From the NCBI GenBank assembly GCA_964396535.1, contig CAYNFT010000039.1, positions 1-18,248 of the forward strand: 18,248 nucleotides of DNA. Direction: 5' to 3'. The number at the start of each line of letters is the position of its first letter. Within the stretch, counting starts at the first letter, position 1. Below the pieces are notes generated by a model. It made no database searches and had not been told where the DNA came from. It was given only the letters and a program-made list of their open reading frames with translations. Shown here one piece after another: positions 1-6,828 of this stretch. This DNA is from CAYNFT01 sp964396535 (GTDB taxonomy: Bacteria; Chloroflexota; Dehalococcoidia; Dehalococcoidales; UBA2162). The position numbers and the translations under genes are program-made.

Positions 1-296
1 GATACCTGGATGGTCGAGTCAGTGCTGTGCTCGGCACCCATACCCATGTGGGAACCATCGATGCTCAGTTGCTACCTCAGGGTACTGCCTATGTTACCGA
101 TATCGGCATGACCGGTCCTATGAACTCAATCATAGGTGATAACATCGAGGAGGTACTTCAGCGCTTTCTGACCATAATACCTAACCGTTTATCTGTCGGG
201 CAGGGTAAAACAATGTTCACTGCGATTCTGGTCAGTATAGATGAGAGAAGTGGCAGGGCAACGAACATCGAGCGTATCAATCAGGAGGTAAAGTAG
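1..296 (+). CDS. ymdB: YmdB-family metallophosphoesterase (3' part)
   Basis: This is the C-terminal part of a TIGR00282/YmdB-type calcineurin-like phosphoesterase. The frame is open to the left edge (codons from position 3), so the true start lies outside the window; the internal GTG at 27 is not the start. The fragment has the metal-binding GTHTHVGT motif, followed by GTAYVTDIGMTGP, a very characteristic family block, and a tail ending in IERINQEVK. Characterised members hydrolyse 2',3'-cyclic nucleotides or cAMP and in Bacillus affect RNase Y activity; that role is family knowledge and is not shown here. The stop codon at 294-296 lies 2 nt before the next gene's GTG, so the two are almost certainly co-transcribed. 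An RNase Y gene just off the left edge would be typical but cannot be seen. Confidence 0.9.
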   Translation, partial: YLDGRVSAVLGTHTHVGTIDAQLLPQGTAYVTDIGMTGPMNSIIGDNIEEVLQRFLTIIPNRLSVGQGKTMFTAILVSIDERSGRATNIERINQEVK

Positions 297-298
297 TA

Positions 299-1150
299 GT
301 GTCCAAGGTAGACCTGCATATACATTCAACGGCATCTGATGGCCGATTCAGCCCGGCCGAGGTCGTCCGTAAAGCAGCAGAGGCAGGGCTGGCTGTTATC
401 GCTCTTGCTGACCATGACAGTGTGGAGGGTATTCCTCCCGCTCTTGAAGCAGCCAAGAACTTCCCCCGCCTAAAGATAATACCCTGTGTTGAAATCAGCA
501 CCGATGTCCCTGAGGGGGAAGTCCACATGCTGGGCTACTTTGTAGATTATACTCAACAGGAGTTGCTGACCGCTTTAAAGAGGATGCGTGATTCCCGGGA
601 GAAGCGGGCTCAAGGAATGATTGCTAAACTAGCGAATCTGGGATTACCTGTTGAGTGGGAGCGAGTCAAGGAAATAGCCAGCAGCGGTTCTGTAGGCCGC
701 CCTCACATTGCCCAGGCTCTGCTGGAAAAAGGCTATATAGCCTCAATTAAAGAGGCATTTACCAAGTACCTAGCCTGGGGTGGGCCAGCCTATGTTGAGC
801 GGGAAAAGATAAGCCCCGCAGAAGCAGCGGAACTGATATTACAGGCTAACGGATTGCCGGTGCTGGCGCACCCGCTAACCATTAACGACCCTGAGTCCCT
901 GATTATTGAGTTAAAGGAAAGCGGCCTGACAGGCCTTGAGGCTTACTATAAAGACTATACTGCTGCAGAAATCGATAGACTGGTCAGTCTGGCTGACAAG
1001 TATGGTCTTATAGCTACCGGCGGCACTGACTATCATGGTCTGGATGATAGTGCTGAGGTTATGATTGGTGGCACTGATGTGCCCATGAAATCAGTAGAGC
1101 AACTTGTATCCCTGGCGGAACAACAAGCACTAAAACCAGCCAGTCCGTAG
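299..1150 (+). CDS. PHP-domain metal-dependent phosphoesterase (YciV/RNase AM-like)
   Basis: A 283-residue PHP-domain protein. Metal-ligand motifs are seen in order: DLHIHS (H7, H9), ADHD (D38-D40), E65 in VEIST, H76 in EVHMLGYF, GRPHIAQAL around H136, AHP at H191, and GTDYHG (D244, H246). Length and motif order fit the stand-alone PHP phosphoesterases related to E. coli YciV/RNase AM and to 3',5'-nucleotide bisphosphate phosphatases, which trim 5' RNA ends or hydrolyse pAp. The exact substrate cannot be told from sequence. The start is GTG at 299, with AGGAGG at 283-288 giving 10 nt spacing; this SD lies inside the end of ymdB. Its place between a YmdB homologue and plsY suggests an RNA/nucleotide hydrolysis pair in a housekeeping operon. 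Confidence 0.9.
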   Translation: MSKVDLHIHSTASDGRFSPAEVVRKAAEAGLAVIALADHDSVEGIPPALEAAKNFPRLKIIPCVEISTDVPEGEVHMLGYFVDYTQQELLTALKRMRDSREKRAQGMIAKLANLGLPVEWERVKEIASSGSVGRPHIAQALLEKGYIASIKEAFTKYLAWGGPAYVEREKISPAEAAELILQANGLPVLAHPLTINDPESLIIELKESGLTGLEAYYKDYTAAEIDRLVSLADKYGLIATGGTDYHGLDDSAEVMIGGTDVPMKSVEQLVSLAEQQALKPASP

Positions 1151-1163
1151 TCTAGGAGGGCTT

Positions 1164-1880
1164 GTGCTTATTAAGTTTATACCACTGATAATAGGCGCCT
1201 ATCTTCTGGGTTCAATGCCAAGCGCTTATCTGGTGGCTAGGTGGCGGCGGGGGATAGACATCAGGCAATACGGTAGCGGCAATGTTGGAGCGTCAAATGT
1301 ATTAGCCGTTGTTTCCAAGCGATGGTCTATCGTGGTGACCATTTTCGATATCGGCAAAGGAGCCTTAATGGTATGGATAGCCCAGTTACTTGGGCTTGGT
1401 GTTGCCCAGCAAGCAACGGTAGGTCTCGCCGCTGTTATCGGGCATAACTGGCCGGTATTCCTTCGCTTTCAAGGCGGACGCGGTATCTTTACCAGCCTGG
1501 GCATTATCGCCGTTCTGGAACCGTGGCTGGGTCTAATAGCCCTGGTTTTCCCTTACCTCTTCGCCCCCATCCGGCAGCTATCTCTGGGAGTAGGTTTAGC
1601 ATTAGTAATCCTGCCAATAACCAGCTGGTTTGCCAGCCAGCCGCTGGGTATCGCTGAGCCGCTACCAGTCACCATCAGCCTCATTGTCCTAATATTAATC
1701 GTAATGGTCAGGCGATTATCGGCACCGAGAAGCCCGCTCAGCGCTTCAGTATCCACCGGAGAGTTAATTATCAATCGCATACTTTTTGACCGGGATATAA
1801 GGGACAGGAAAGTCTGGATAAGTCAAAGCCGCTCTCAGGTAAGCCCAACGGAACAGCCTCCCGAGCAAGAGGAAAAATAA
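1164..1880 (+). CDS. plsY: Glycerol-3-phosphate acyltransferase PlsY
   Basis: A 238-residue integral membrane acyltransferase that moves an acyl group from acyl-phosphate to glycerol-3-phosphate, the first step of phospholipid synthesis. Family motifs are present: GSMPSAYLVAR near residues 16-26, GSGNVGASN at 37-45, FDIGKG at 61-66 and GHNWPVFLRFQGGRGI at 93-108. Several hydrophobic helices follow. The start is GTG at 1164, 13 nt after the PHP gene, with AGGAGG at 1154-1159. The C-terminal third departs from the usual family pattern: after the last helix (VMVRRL) it has a hydrophilic tail of about 55 residues containing INRILFDRDIRDRK and ending in a Pro/Glu-rich stretch, instead of the short His/Asn-containing tail of well-studied PlsY. 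I believe related Chloroflexota proteins have a similar tail, from memory only. Confidence 0.9.
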   Translation: MLIKFIPLIIGAYLLGSMPSAYLVARWRRGIDIRQYGSGNVGASNVLAVVSKRWSIVVTIFDIGKGALMVWIAQLLGLGVAQQATVGLAAVIGHNWPVFLRFQGGRGIFTSLGIIAVLEPWLGLIALVFPYLFAPIRQLSLGVGLALVILPITSWFASQPLGIAEPLPVTISLIVLILIVMVRRLSAPRSPLSASVSTGELIINRILFDRDIRDRKVWISQSRSQVSPTEQPPEQEEK

Positions 1881-1901
1881 GAGCAATTATAATGCCAGTA
1901 T

Positions 1902-1997
1902 GGTAACCCCATCCCCTGTATCCCCTTCCCCTTAACAAGGGGAAGGGGAAGTGTTATAAAAGAGGATGGCGCTAAAGCGCCATCCTCTTAAACACCC
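1902..1997 (-). repeat. Two-hairpin palindromic repeat, copy 1
   Basis: Begins GGTAACCCCATCCCC and ends CCTCTTAAACACCC. It contains a C/T-G/A hairpin with 12-bp arms at 1922-1933 and 1937-1948 (loop AAC), and a second hairpin with 14-bp arms at 1960-1973 and 1976-1989 (loop AA). The same layout is found in at least five other gaps of this window. It lies downstream of plsY, facing copy 2, and either stem could act in transcription termination, although neither is followed by a clean T-run. Confidence 0.85.
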
Positions 1998-2048
1998 GAT
2001 GCCCAGTTTTTAGATATTTAGTAGCGCAAGTTGGATTCGAATTTGAAG

Positions 2049-2131
2049 GGTGTCTAAGAGGGGCGTTAGCCCCTCTTCTAAACTACTTCCCCCTCTCCTT
2101 TCAAGGAGAGGGGGATAAAGGGGGTGAGGTT
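2049..2131 (+). repeat. Two-hairpin palindromic repeat, copy 2 (inverted to copy 1)
   Basis: Begins GGTGTCTAAGAGGGGC and ends in GGGGTGAGGTT. The first hairpin has 9-bp arms 2056-2064/2069-2077 with loop GTTA; the second has 12-bp arms 2089-2100/2103-2114. Orientation is opposite to copy 1, with a 51-bp unrelated centre (1998-2048), so the whole 1902-2131 interval is a large imperfect inverted repeat between the convergent plsY and acyl-CoA ligase genes. Confidence 0.85.
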
Positions 2132-2168
2132 GATAAATAACCTATTTCATATAACAAGATATACTAAG

Positions 2169-3725
2169 CTAACTCTCGGCATACTGCTCACGAAGAACCC
2201 GTTTGAGAACCTTGCCCATAGGGTTGCGGGGAAGTTCATCAACAAAAACCACCGACCTGGGTCTCTTAAAGCTGGCCAGATTAGCGCGGCAATACTCCAT
2301 TAACTCCTCAGGAGTAGCTTCTTCTCCCTTTTTGACAACCAGCACCGCCATAGGCACTTCACCCCACTCCTCATCAGGTACACCAATTACTGCTGCTTCA
2401 TCAACCTTGGGATGGGAATGCAGCACCGCTTCTACCTCCTCGGGAGAGATATTTTCCCCTGCCCGGATAATCATATCTGTTGCTCTTCCTGCCAGGAAGA
2501 AGTAGCCATCTTCATCCACATAGCCCACGTCACCGGTGTGAACCCAGCCATCCTTATCAATGGTCTTCTCTGTTTTTTCCTCGTCTTTCCAGTACCCGCT
2601 CATTATCCTGGGTCCCCTGGCGACAATCTCACCAACCTCACCTTGGGACAGATCTTTGCCCTCCTCGTCAACCACCTTCATCTCGACATCAGGCATCGGT
2701 CTGCCGATTGAGGAAAGACGCTTCAGCTTCTTTGCCTTTTCCTCATCGGTACCGGTAAGGTCATGGTCTTCGGGGGGGACAGTGGTAATGGTTGATGCCG
2801 TCTCTGTCTGTCCAAAGGCGTTGATAAAGCTAACTCCAGGGAAGAGCTCCACTGCCTTTTTGATAACCTCAAGGGGCATGGGGGCAGCGCCGTAGGTGAT
2901 GACCTTCAAACTGCTCAGGTCATATTTGCTGAACTCAGGATTGTCCATAAGCTGCTTTAGCATGGTAGGAACCATCATCGCCCGGTTAGCCTTCTCTGTT
3001 TCTACCAGCCCCATCCACTCCTTAGCCTCAAACTGTCTCTCCATTACCAGGGTACGTCCTCCATAAATAGCCGCCATCATCGCCTGAATCCCGGCCACAT
3101 GGTAGAGAGGAACGGTTAGGATGTTCCCCTCCTCCACCACCGGGTCAGGGGGGCTTACATTCTCAAGGACATAAATGGAAAAACTGTTGTGAGATAGCAT
3201 CACTCCCTTGGGGAAGCCAGTGGTGCCGGCGGTGTACACCAATATGGTGGTATCTTCATCACCAATATCGGTGAATATTTCGTCAGCTGGTGCCGATTTT
3301 ATGATGTCTTCATAATACAGCATACCATCGTGCTGACTATCCAGGGAGACGAAGTTCTTTAATGAAGCGACCTCAAGCTTTATGGAGTTTACCAAGTCAA
3401 CATAGCGTTCGCCGATAAACAGAGTATTAGCTTCAGAGCTATTAAGCATATAGGTAAGCTCATTCCCCCTAGCTCTAAAGTTTAATGGAACATAGATAGC
3501 CCCAATTTTTGCCACGGCAAAATAGGTCTCTACGCAGTGGTTGGTGTTAACCTGCAGCATGGCTACCCTGTCACCCTTCTGCACGCCCAGATTTAGCAGG
3601 GCATTGCCCAATCTGTTAACCCTTTCATTTAGCTGATTGAAGGTATACCTTTTCTCTTCGAAAACAATGGCGACCTTGTCCGGGCATATCGCGCCAGCGA
3701 TACTCAAAAACTCCGTAGTATTCAT
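2169..3725 (-). CDS. Acyl-CoA synthetase / AMP-dependent ligase (FadD-like)
   Basis: A 518-residue ANL-superfamily enzyme that activates a carboxylic acid to acyl-AMP and then acyl-CoA. The phosphate-binding loop YTAGTTGFPKG is at residues 164-174, the adenine/A5 motif INAFGQTETAS at 301-311, HTGD at 396-399 (D399 contacts the ribose), the hinge GRATDMIIRAGENISP at 413-428, and the C-terminal catalytic lysine K505 in NPMGKVLKR. Length fits medium/long-chain fatty-acid or aromatic acid ligases; the substrate cannot be told. ATG at 3725 has AGGAGG about 11 nt upstream. It is the last gene of a minus-strand set with two crotonases. No thiolase or acyl-CoA dehydrogenase is in the window, so a complete beta-oxidation pathway is not shown. 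Confidence 0.93.
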   Translation of the reverse strand: MNTTEFLSIAGAICPDKVAIVFEEKRYTFNQLNERVNRLGNALLNLGVQKGDRVAMLQVNTNHCVETYFAVAKIGAIYVPLNFRARGNELTYMLNSSEANTLFIGERYVDLVNSIKLEVASLKNFVSLDSQHDGMLYYEDIIKSAPADEIFTDIGDEDTTILVYTAGTTGFPKGVMLSHNSFSIYVLENVSPPDPVVEEGNILTVPLYHVAGIQAMMAAIYGGRTLVMERQFEAKEWMGLVETEKANRAMMVPTMLKQLMDNPEFSKYDLSSLKVITYGAAPMPLEVIKKAVELFPGVSFINAFGQTETASTITTVPPEDHDLTGTDEEKAKKLKRLSSIGRPMPDVEMKVVDEEGKDLSQGEVGEIVARGPRIMSGYWKDEEKTEKTIDKDGWVHTGDVGYVDEDGYFFLAGRATDMIIRAGENISPEEVEAVLHSHPKVDEAAVIGVPDEEWGEVPMAVLVVKKGEEATPEELMEYCRANLASFKRPRSVVFVDELPRNPMGKVLKRVLREQYAES

Positions 3726-3810
3726 CCAGTCTTTTACCTCCTATTTATTTTCATCTAGCGTCCCTTTTAATAATGAAGGTCTTGAATAACCTACAAGTTT
3801 AGTCTCAAGT

Positions 3811-4533
3811 TCACGAGGCTAACAACCTATTTCCAAGATTAGCCTCAAGCTCCAGACCGCGTTCCAGGCTCAGGTCAAGCCCTCGGACGATAGCCTGCTT
3901 GGCATAGCTCGTTGCCGTCAGGTCATAAGCCTTAATTTTGTTGGCTAACTTCTCAACGGCAGGTAACAACTCACTTCTTGGTACCACCCGGTTAACCAGC
4001 TTTAACCGGAGAGCTTCCTCGGCTTTAACCCATCGGCCGGTCAGCAGCATATCCAGGGCATGGGCTCTACCTATCACACGGGGGAGAGTCTGGCTTCCGC
4101 CAGCGGCAGTAATTATGCCCAGACCCATCTCAGGAGTACCGAACTGGACATCATCCGAAGCCAGCCTGATATCGCAACACAGGGCTATTTCTACGCCATC
4201 GCCCAGAACATAGCCGTGTAAGGCAGCAATGAACGGTTTGTTAATGCTCAGAAAAAGCCCCCACACATCGCGCTCCCAGCGCACCTGCCGGGCAATTACC
4301 GGCGACGGGGCAGTAAGAAACTCTGTCAGGTCAGCGCCAGCGCAGAAGGCCCTGTCCCCGGCACCCTTAAATATAGTTACTCTGACGTCAGGGTCGTCCC
4401 TGATAGCCTGCAATACCTGGTAAAGCTCGTCCCTCATCTGTATATTATAGGTGTTTAAGGCCTGCGGACGGTTGAGGGTAACATAGCCTACCCCGTCCTT
4501 TTTTTCGTAGATAATTACCTCGAAATCACTCAT
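3811..4533 (-). CDS. Enoyl-CoA hydratase/isomerase family protein (crotonase A), C-terminus short
   Basis: A 240-residue crotonase-fold protein. The oxyanion-hole segments are AFCAGAD (62-68) and HGYVLGDG (106-113). Both glutamates that act in enoyl-CoA hydratase are present: E115 in GDGVEIALCCDI and E135 in FGTPEMG. It therefore keeps the residues needed for hydration of 2-enoyl-CoA thioesters, although family members also do other reactions. The protein stops after NRLLAS, about 20 residues before the usual C-terminal block that ends in a KRxPxFKG-like motif. Another frame stays open past this stop (see findings). There is no Shine-Dalgarno in the AT-rich stretch before ATG 4533. It lies between its paralogue (upstream) and the acyl-CoA ligase (downstream, 85 nt). 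Confidence 0.88.
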   Translation of the reverse strand: MSDFEVIIYEKKDGVGYVTLNRPQALNTYNIQMRDELYQVLQAIRDDPDVRVTIFKGAGDRAFCAGADLTEFLTAPSPVIARQVRWERDVWGLFLSINKPFIAALHGYVLGDGVEIALCCDIRLASDDVQFGTPEMGLGIITAAGGSQTLPRVIGRAHALDMLLTGRWVKAEEALRLKLVNRVVPRSELLPAVEKLANKIKAYDLTATSYAKQAIVRGLDLSLERGLELEANLGNRLLAS

Positions 4534-4549
4534 TTTAGCTTATTAATAT

Positions 4550-4578
4550 TTTATAGAACCCTATCCCCTTTATGTGAG
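4550..4578 (-). promoter_or_regulatory. Possible promoter for crotonase A
   Basis: On the minus strand CTCACA (4578-4573, 4/6 to TTGACA) is 17 nt from TATAAA (4555-4550, 5/6 to TATAAT). Transcription would start about 10 nt before ATG 4533, which would fit the lack of an SD. The -35 half lies inside a repeat copy. Weak evidence from hexamers only. Confidence 0.3.
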
Positions 4579-4725
4579 AGGGACTTCGTCCCTCTCTAAC
4601 GCCCTATCGACAAAGGACTCCGCCCCTCTTGGATGCCTTTTAAGTGTCTTCTGCACCCTGAAGAGGCTTCACCAGTCTTGCCCTCCCTATCATTATGGAT
4701 GGGCTTCGCCCCTCTTGAACACCCC
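4557..4725 (-). repeat. Degenerate two-hairpin repeat with extra half-copies
   Basis: Starts GAACCCTATCCCCTT, matching the outer end of the other copies, but the C/T-rich hairpin is lost. A perfect 9-bp hairpin remains (4576-4584/4588-4596, loop TTC). Two further fragments resemble the other outer end: CGCCCCTCTTGGATGCC near 4621-4637 and CGCCCCTCTTGAACACCCC at 4707-4725. This suggests nested or tandem insertions that have decayed. The whole gap between the two crotonase genes is made of this material. Confidence 0.6.
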
Positions 4726-4744
4726 GCAAGATTTCAGTTAACAA

Positions 4745-5476
4745 CTACTCGCCTTTGAACTGGGGAGGTCTTTTCTCCAGGAAGGCTCTGATTCCCTCTG
4801 TCCGGTCAGCAGTGGTATGTAACAGAAAATAAAGGTCACCCTCAAGGCGAAGTCCCTGCTCTAGGGTTAAATCCATCCCCTTATTTACTGCCTCTTTAAC
4901 GTATCTCAAGGAAATCGGCGCCTGACTGGCTATTTTCTGGGCTAGAGCCTCCGCCTCGGAAGCCAGATTCTGATGAGGAACCACCTTACTGACCAGGCCT
5001 ATTTCAAAGGCTTCTTCGGCGCCTATCGTTTCTGCGGTAAGGATTAATTCCAGGGCTTTACCCTTACCTATTAGCCTGGGCAGCCGCTGTGTCCCGCCGT
5101 TCACCGGGATAAGCCCTGAAGCTAACTGAGGAAGTCCAAACCTTGCTTTGTCTGAAGCCAGCCTTATATCACAGCTTAGCGCTAACTCCAGCCCCTCACC
5201 AAGTGCGTCTCCGTTAATGGCAGCGATAACCGGACGGTCTATACCGGCTACGGCTGCGGCAACATTCATTTTCACCTCGCTACCACCACAGAATGCTTTG
5301 TCTCCGGCTCCGGTAATCACGACTACATAAATGTCGTCGTCCTGGTTTATCCTACAGCAAACGTCATCCATCTCCCGGGCAAGTTGCTGGTTGACGATGT
5401 TATCCATCTCAGGTCGGTTGAGGGTTATGTGGGCAATGTTCTCTTTTTTAGTATAGATAACGGTGGTACTGGACAT
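4745..5476 (-). CDS. Enoyl-CoA hydratase/isomerase family protein (crotonase B), second Glu replaced by Gln
   Basis: A 243-residue crotonase-fold protein with a complete C-terminus (EGIRAFLEKRPPQFKGE). Oxyanion-hole segments are AFCGGSE (61-67) and INGDALGEG (87-95). The first catalytic glutamate is present (E97 in GEGLELALSCDI), but the position of the second is glutamine, Q117 in FGLPQLASG. The stretch between the first motif and RPVIAAING is about 17 residues shorter than in crotonase A, removing most of a helix that usually helps cover the active site. One acid could still support isomerase or other enolate chemistry; normal hydratase activity looks doubtful. ATG 5476 has a GGGGAG-type SD about 9-10 nt upstream. 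It is the first gene of the acyl-CoA cluster, downstream of the predicted promoter at 5536-5564. Confidence 0.88.
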   Translation of the reverse strand: MSSTTVIYTKKENIAHITLNRPEMDNIVNQQLAREMDDVCCRINQDDDIYVVVITGAGDKAFCGGSEVKMNVAAAVAGIDRPVIAAINGDALGEGLELALSCDIRLASDKARFGLPQLASGLIPVNGGTQRLPRLIGKGKALELILTAETIGAEEAFEIGLVSKVVPHQNLASEAEALAQKIASQAPISLRYVKEAVNKGMDLTLEQGLRLEGDLYFLLHTTADRTEGIRAFLEKRPPQFKGE

Positions 5477-5535
5477 AAATTTGCTCTCCCCTTACTCACG
5501 AATTACCGGGAAAAATTCAATAGAAACCAAAGCCT

Positions 5536-5564
5536 ATCTTAACTAACCTTGACACTGTCGTCAA
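5536..5564 (-). promoter_or_regulatory. Predicted sigma-70-type promoter for the crotonase/acyl-CoA ligase cluster
   Basis: Minus-strand TTGACG (5564-5559, 5/6) and TAAGAT (5541-5536, 4/6) are separated by exactly 17 nt. The start of transcription would be near 5529, giving a leader of about 53 nt before ATG 5476. It lies in the gap after the metallophosphoesterase gene, where a new unit would be expected to begin. Confidence 0.45.
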
Positions 5565-5568
5565 GGTT
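5545..5568. promoter_or_regulatory. Perfect 9-bp inverted repeat over the -35 box (possible operator or terminator)
   Basis: AACCTTGAC (5545-5553) and GTCAAGGTT (5560-5568) are perfect inverted arms around a 6-nt centre. The right arm and centre contain the predicted -35 hexamer, so a dimeric repressor bound here would block the promoter. The alternative is a terminator stem for the metallophosphoesterase gene, but no T-run follows on the minus strand. Confidence 0.5.
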
Positions 5569-5594
5569 CCGGGAGTCCAAAAGCACCTTCCCAG

Positions 5595-6164
5595 TCATTC
5601 CAGCGGCACAATGCGTGCCTCTACCTCGCCGGAGTTGATAGTCAGCAGAGCTACAGTGCCTAACTTTGGCATATACTCGGGCCAGGTTGCGCTACCGGGG
5701 TTCACCAAGAGAGCATCTTTATAATGCTCTATTTTAGCTAAGTGGGTGTGACCGAAGACAACCACATTGGGAGGGTCCTCGGGGTCTTCGGGAGCTAGTC
5801 TGGAGAAATAAGGATTTTCCTTCGGCCTGATATGTCCGTAAGGTGGTTTGATGTGTGTCAGCCAGAGATTAATGCCAGCGAGAGATAGAGCACGTCCCTC
5901 CATCATCCGACTATCACCACCCAGCTCCGCTTCTATATCGTCGTCACCCCAGGCAGCCATTACTGGAGCTATAGACTCCAACTCATCCAGCACCGAAGGA
6001 ATCCATATATCCCCGGCATGTAGAATTAAGTCAACTCCGCTGAAAGCAGTTTTTACCTGACGAGGAAGTATCTCACTCGGCAAGGCAATATGAGTATCTG
6101 AAATCAGTCCAATTAGCAATGTTCCGCCATTACTATAGACAATATCAGCCTCTCCGTCAACCAT
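5595..6164 (-). CDS. YfcE/MJ0936-type metallophosphoesterase
   Basis: A 189-residue calcineurin-like phosphoesterase with the motifs LISDTHI (D23, H25), HAGDI (D52), WGDDD (73-76), LTH (H104), FGHTH (H139, H141) and NPGSATWPE. Small proteins of this family hydrolyse phosphodiesters with Mn2+ or similar metals; the natural substrate is usually unknown. The metal-binding asparagine of the usual GNxD motif is aspartate here (D74). The frame is open to 6257, but the chosen start is ATG 6164, because the upstream stretch only mirrors the glycosylase gene in another frame and has no homology. ATG 6164 overlaps the end of the glycosylase gene by 8 nt. TTG 6119, which would give a protein beginning just before the first motif, is a possible alternative. 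No strong SD is visible. Confidence 0.85.
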   Translation of the reverse strand: MVDGEADIVYSNGGTLLIGLISDTHIALPSEILPRQVKTAFSGVDLILHAGDIWIPSVLDELESIAPVMAAWGDDDIEAELGGDSRMMEGRALSLAGINLWLTHIKPPYGHIRPKENPYFSRLAPEDPEDPPNVVVFGHTHLAKIEHYKDALLVNPGSATWPEYMPKLGTVALLTINSGEVEARIVPLE

Positions 6165-6828
6165 TGGTGCTGAAGTGACAGATATTCTGGAGGCAACACT
6201 GCTGGCAAAGAGGACGTTTGCGGCAGACATCCTTACCCAGCCTGACCAGCAGGGCATGGTATTCGTTGAACAGCCCGGAATCGGCTGGCAGATTGTCTAT
6301 GAAAAGGGATTGATAGGCAGTATAGCTATTGCCATCCGGTGCCAGGCCGATACGGTTGATAATACGCCGGGTATAAGCATCAACAACAAAAACCGACTTG
6401 CCAGCAGCATAGAGTATTATGGAATCGGCAGTTTCTTCTCCAATACCCCAGATAGAAAGAAGCTGCTGTCGAAGCTGAACAGTGCTGTTGGCAAACAGCT
6501 TACTCAGGTTATCCTGGCAGTACCCTTCCAGCCAGTTAGCCAGAGCCTTGAGCTTACGCGCCTTAACATTGTAGTAAATGCAGGGGCGGATGAGGACGGA
6601 TAGTTCAGACAGGCTGAATTGACGGAGCGCCTGGGGTGATAGTGCCTCAGCTTCTTTCAGGTTGGCTATAGCCTTCTCCACATTTCGCCAGGCGACCGAT
6701 TGAGTGAGTACGGCACCCACCATTACCTCAAAGGGCTCCTCTGCCGGCCACCATTTTTGAGGTCCGTAGGTGTCCAGAAGCTGGTGATAGATTTCCTGTA
6801 ACTTTTTACCTATCGCTTGGTTATCCAT
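6157..6828 (-). CDS. Endonuclease III-related DNA glycosylase (COG2231/MagIII-like)
   Basis: A 223-residue HhH-GPD base-excision repair protein. The opening YGPQKWWPAEEPFEVMVGAV resembles the COG2231 group that includes Helicobacter MagIII (3-methyladenine glycosylase) more than classical Nth. The helix-hairpin-helix is IWGIGEETAD (127-135), followed by VVDAYTRR with the catalytic aspartate D150. At the position of the EndoIII catalytic lysine there is glutamate (E131), which argues for monofunctional base removal without lyase chemistry. A C-terminal C-x5-C-x2-C-x5-C array (C202, C208, C211, C217) should hold a [4Fe-4S] cluster. ATG 6828 lies 19 nt inside the end of trmO, and the gene's end overlaps the metallophosphoesterase gene, so the three are translationally linked. 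Confidence 0.88.
   Translation of the reverse strand: MDNQAIGKKLQEIYHQLLDTYGPQKWWPAEEPFEVMVGAVLTQSVAWRNVEKAIANLKEAEALSPQALRQFSLSELSVLIRPCIYYNVKARKLKALANWLEGYCQDNLSKLFANSTVQLRQQLLSIWGIGEETADSIILYAAGKSVFVVDAYTRRIINRIGLAPDGNSYTAYQSLFIDNLPADSGLFNEYHALLVRLGKDVCRKRPLCQQCCLQNICHFSTNG

Noticed and set aside
2203..2895. Several overlapping plus-strand ORFs of 92-111 codons
   Set aside because: All lie opposite the well-conserved acyl-CoA ligase gene and have no coding features of their own.
6165..6257. N-terminal extension of the metallophosphoesterase
   Set aside because: It reads the end of the glycosylase gene in another frame and has no family similarity; ATG 6164 just before the first motif is preferred.
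6175..6603. 142-codon plus-strand ORF
   Set aside because: Antisense to the conserved endonuclease III-like gene, with no SD and no recognisable domain; treated as a shadow.
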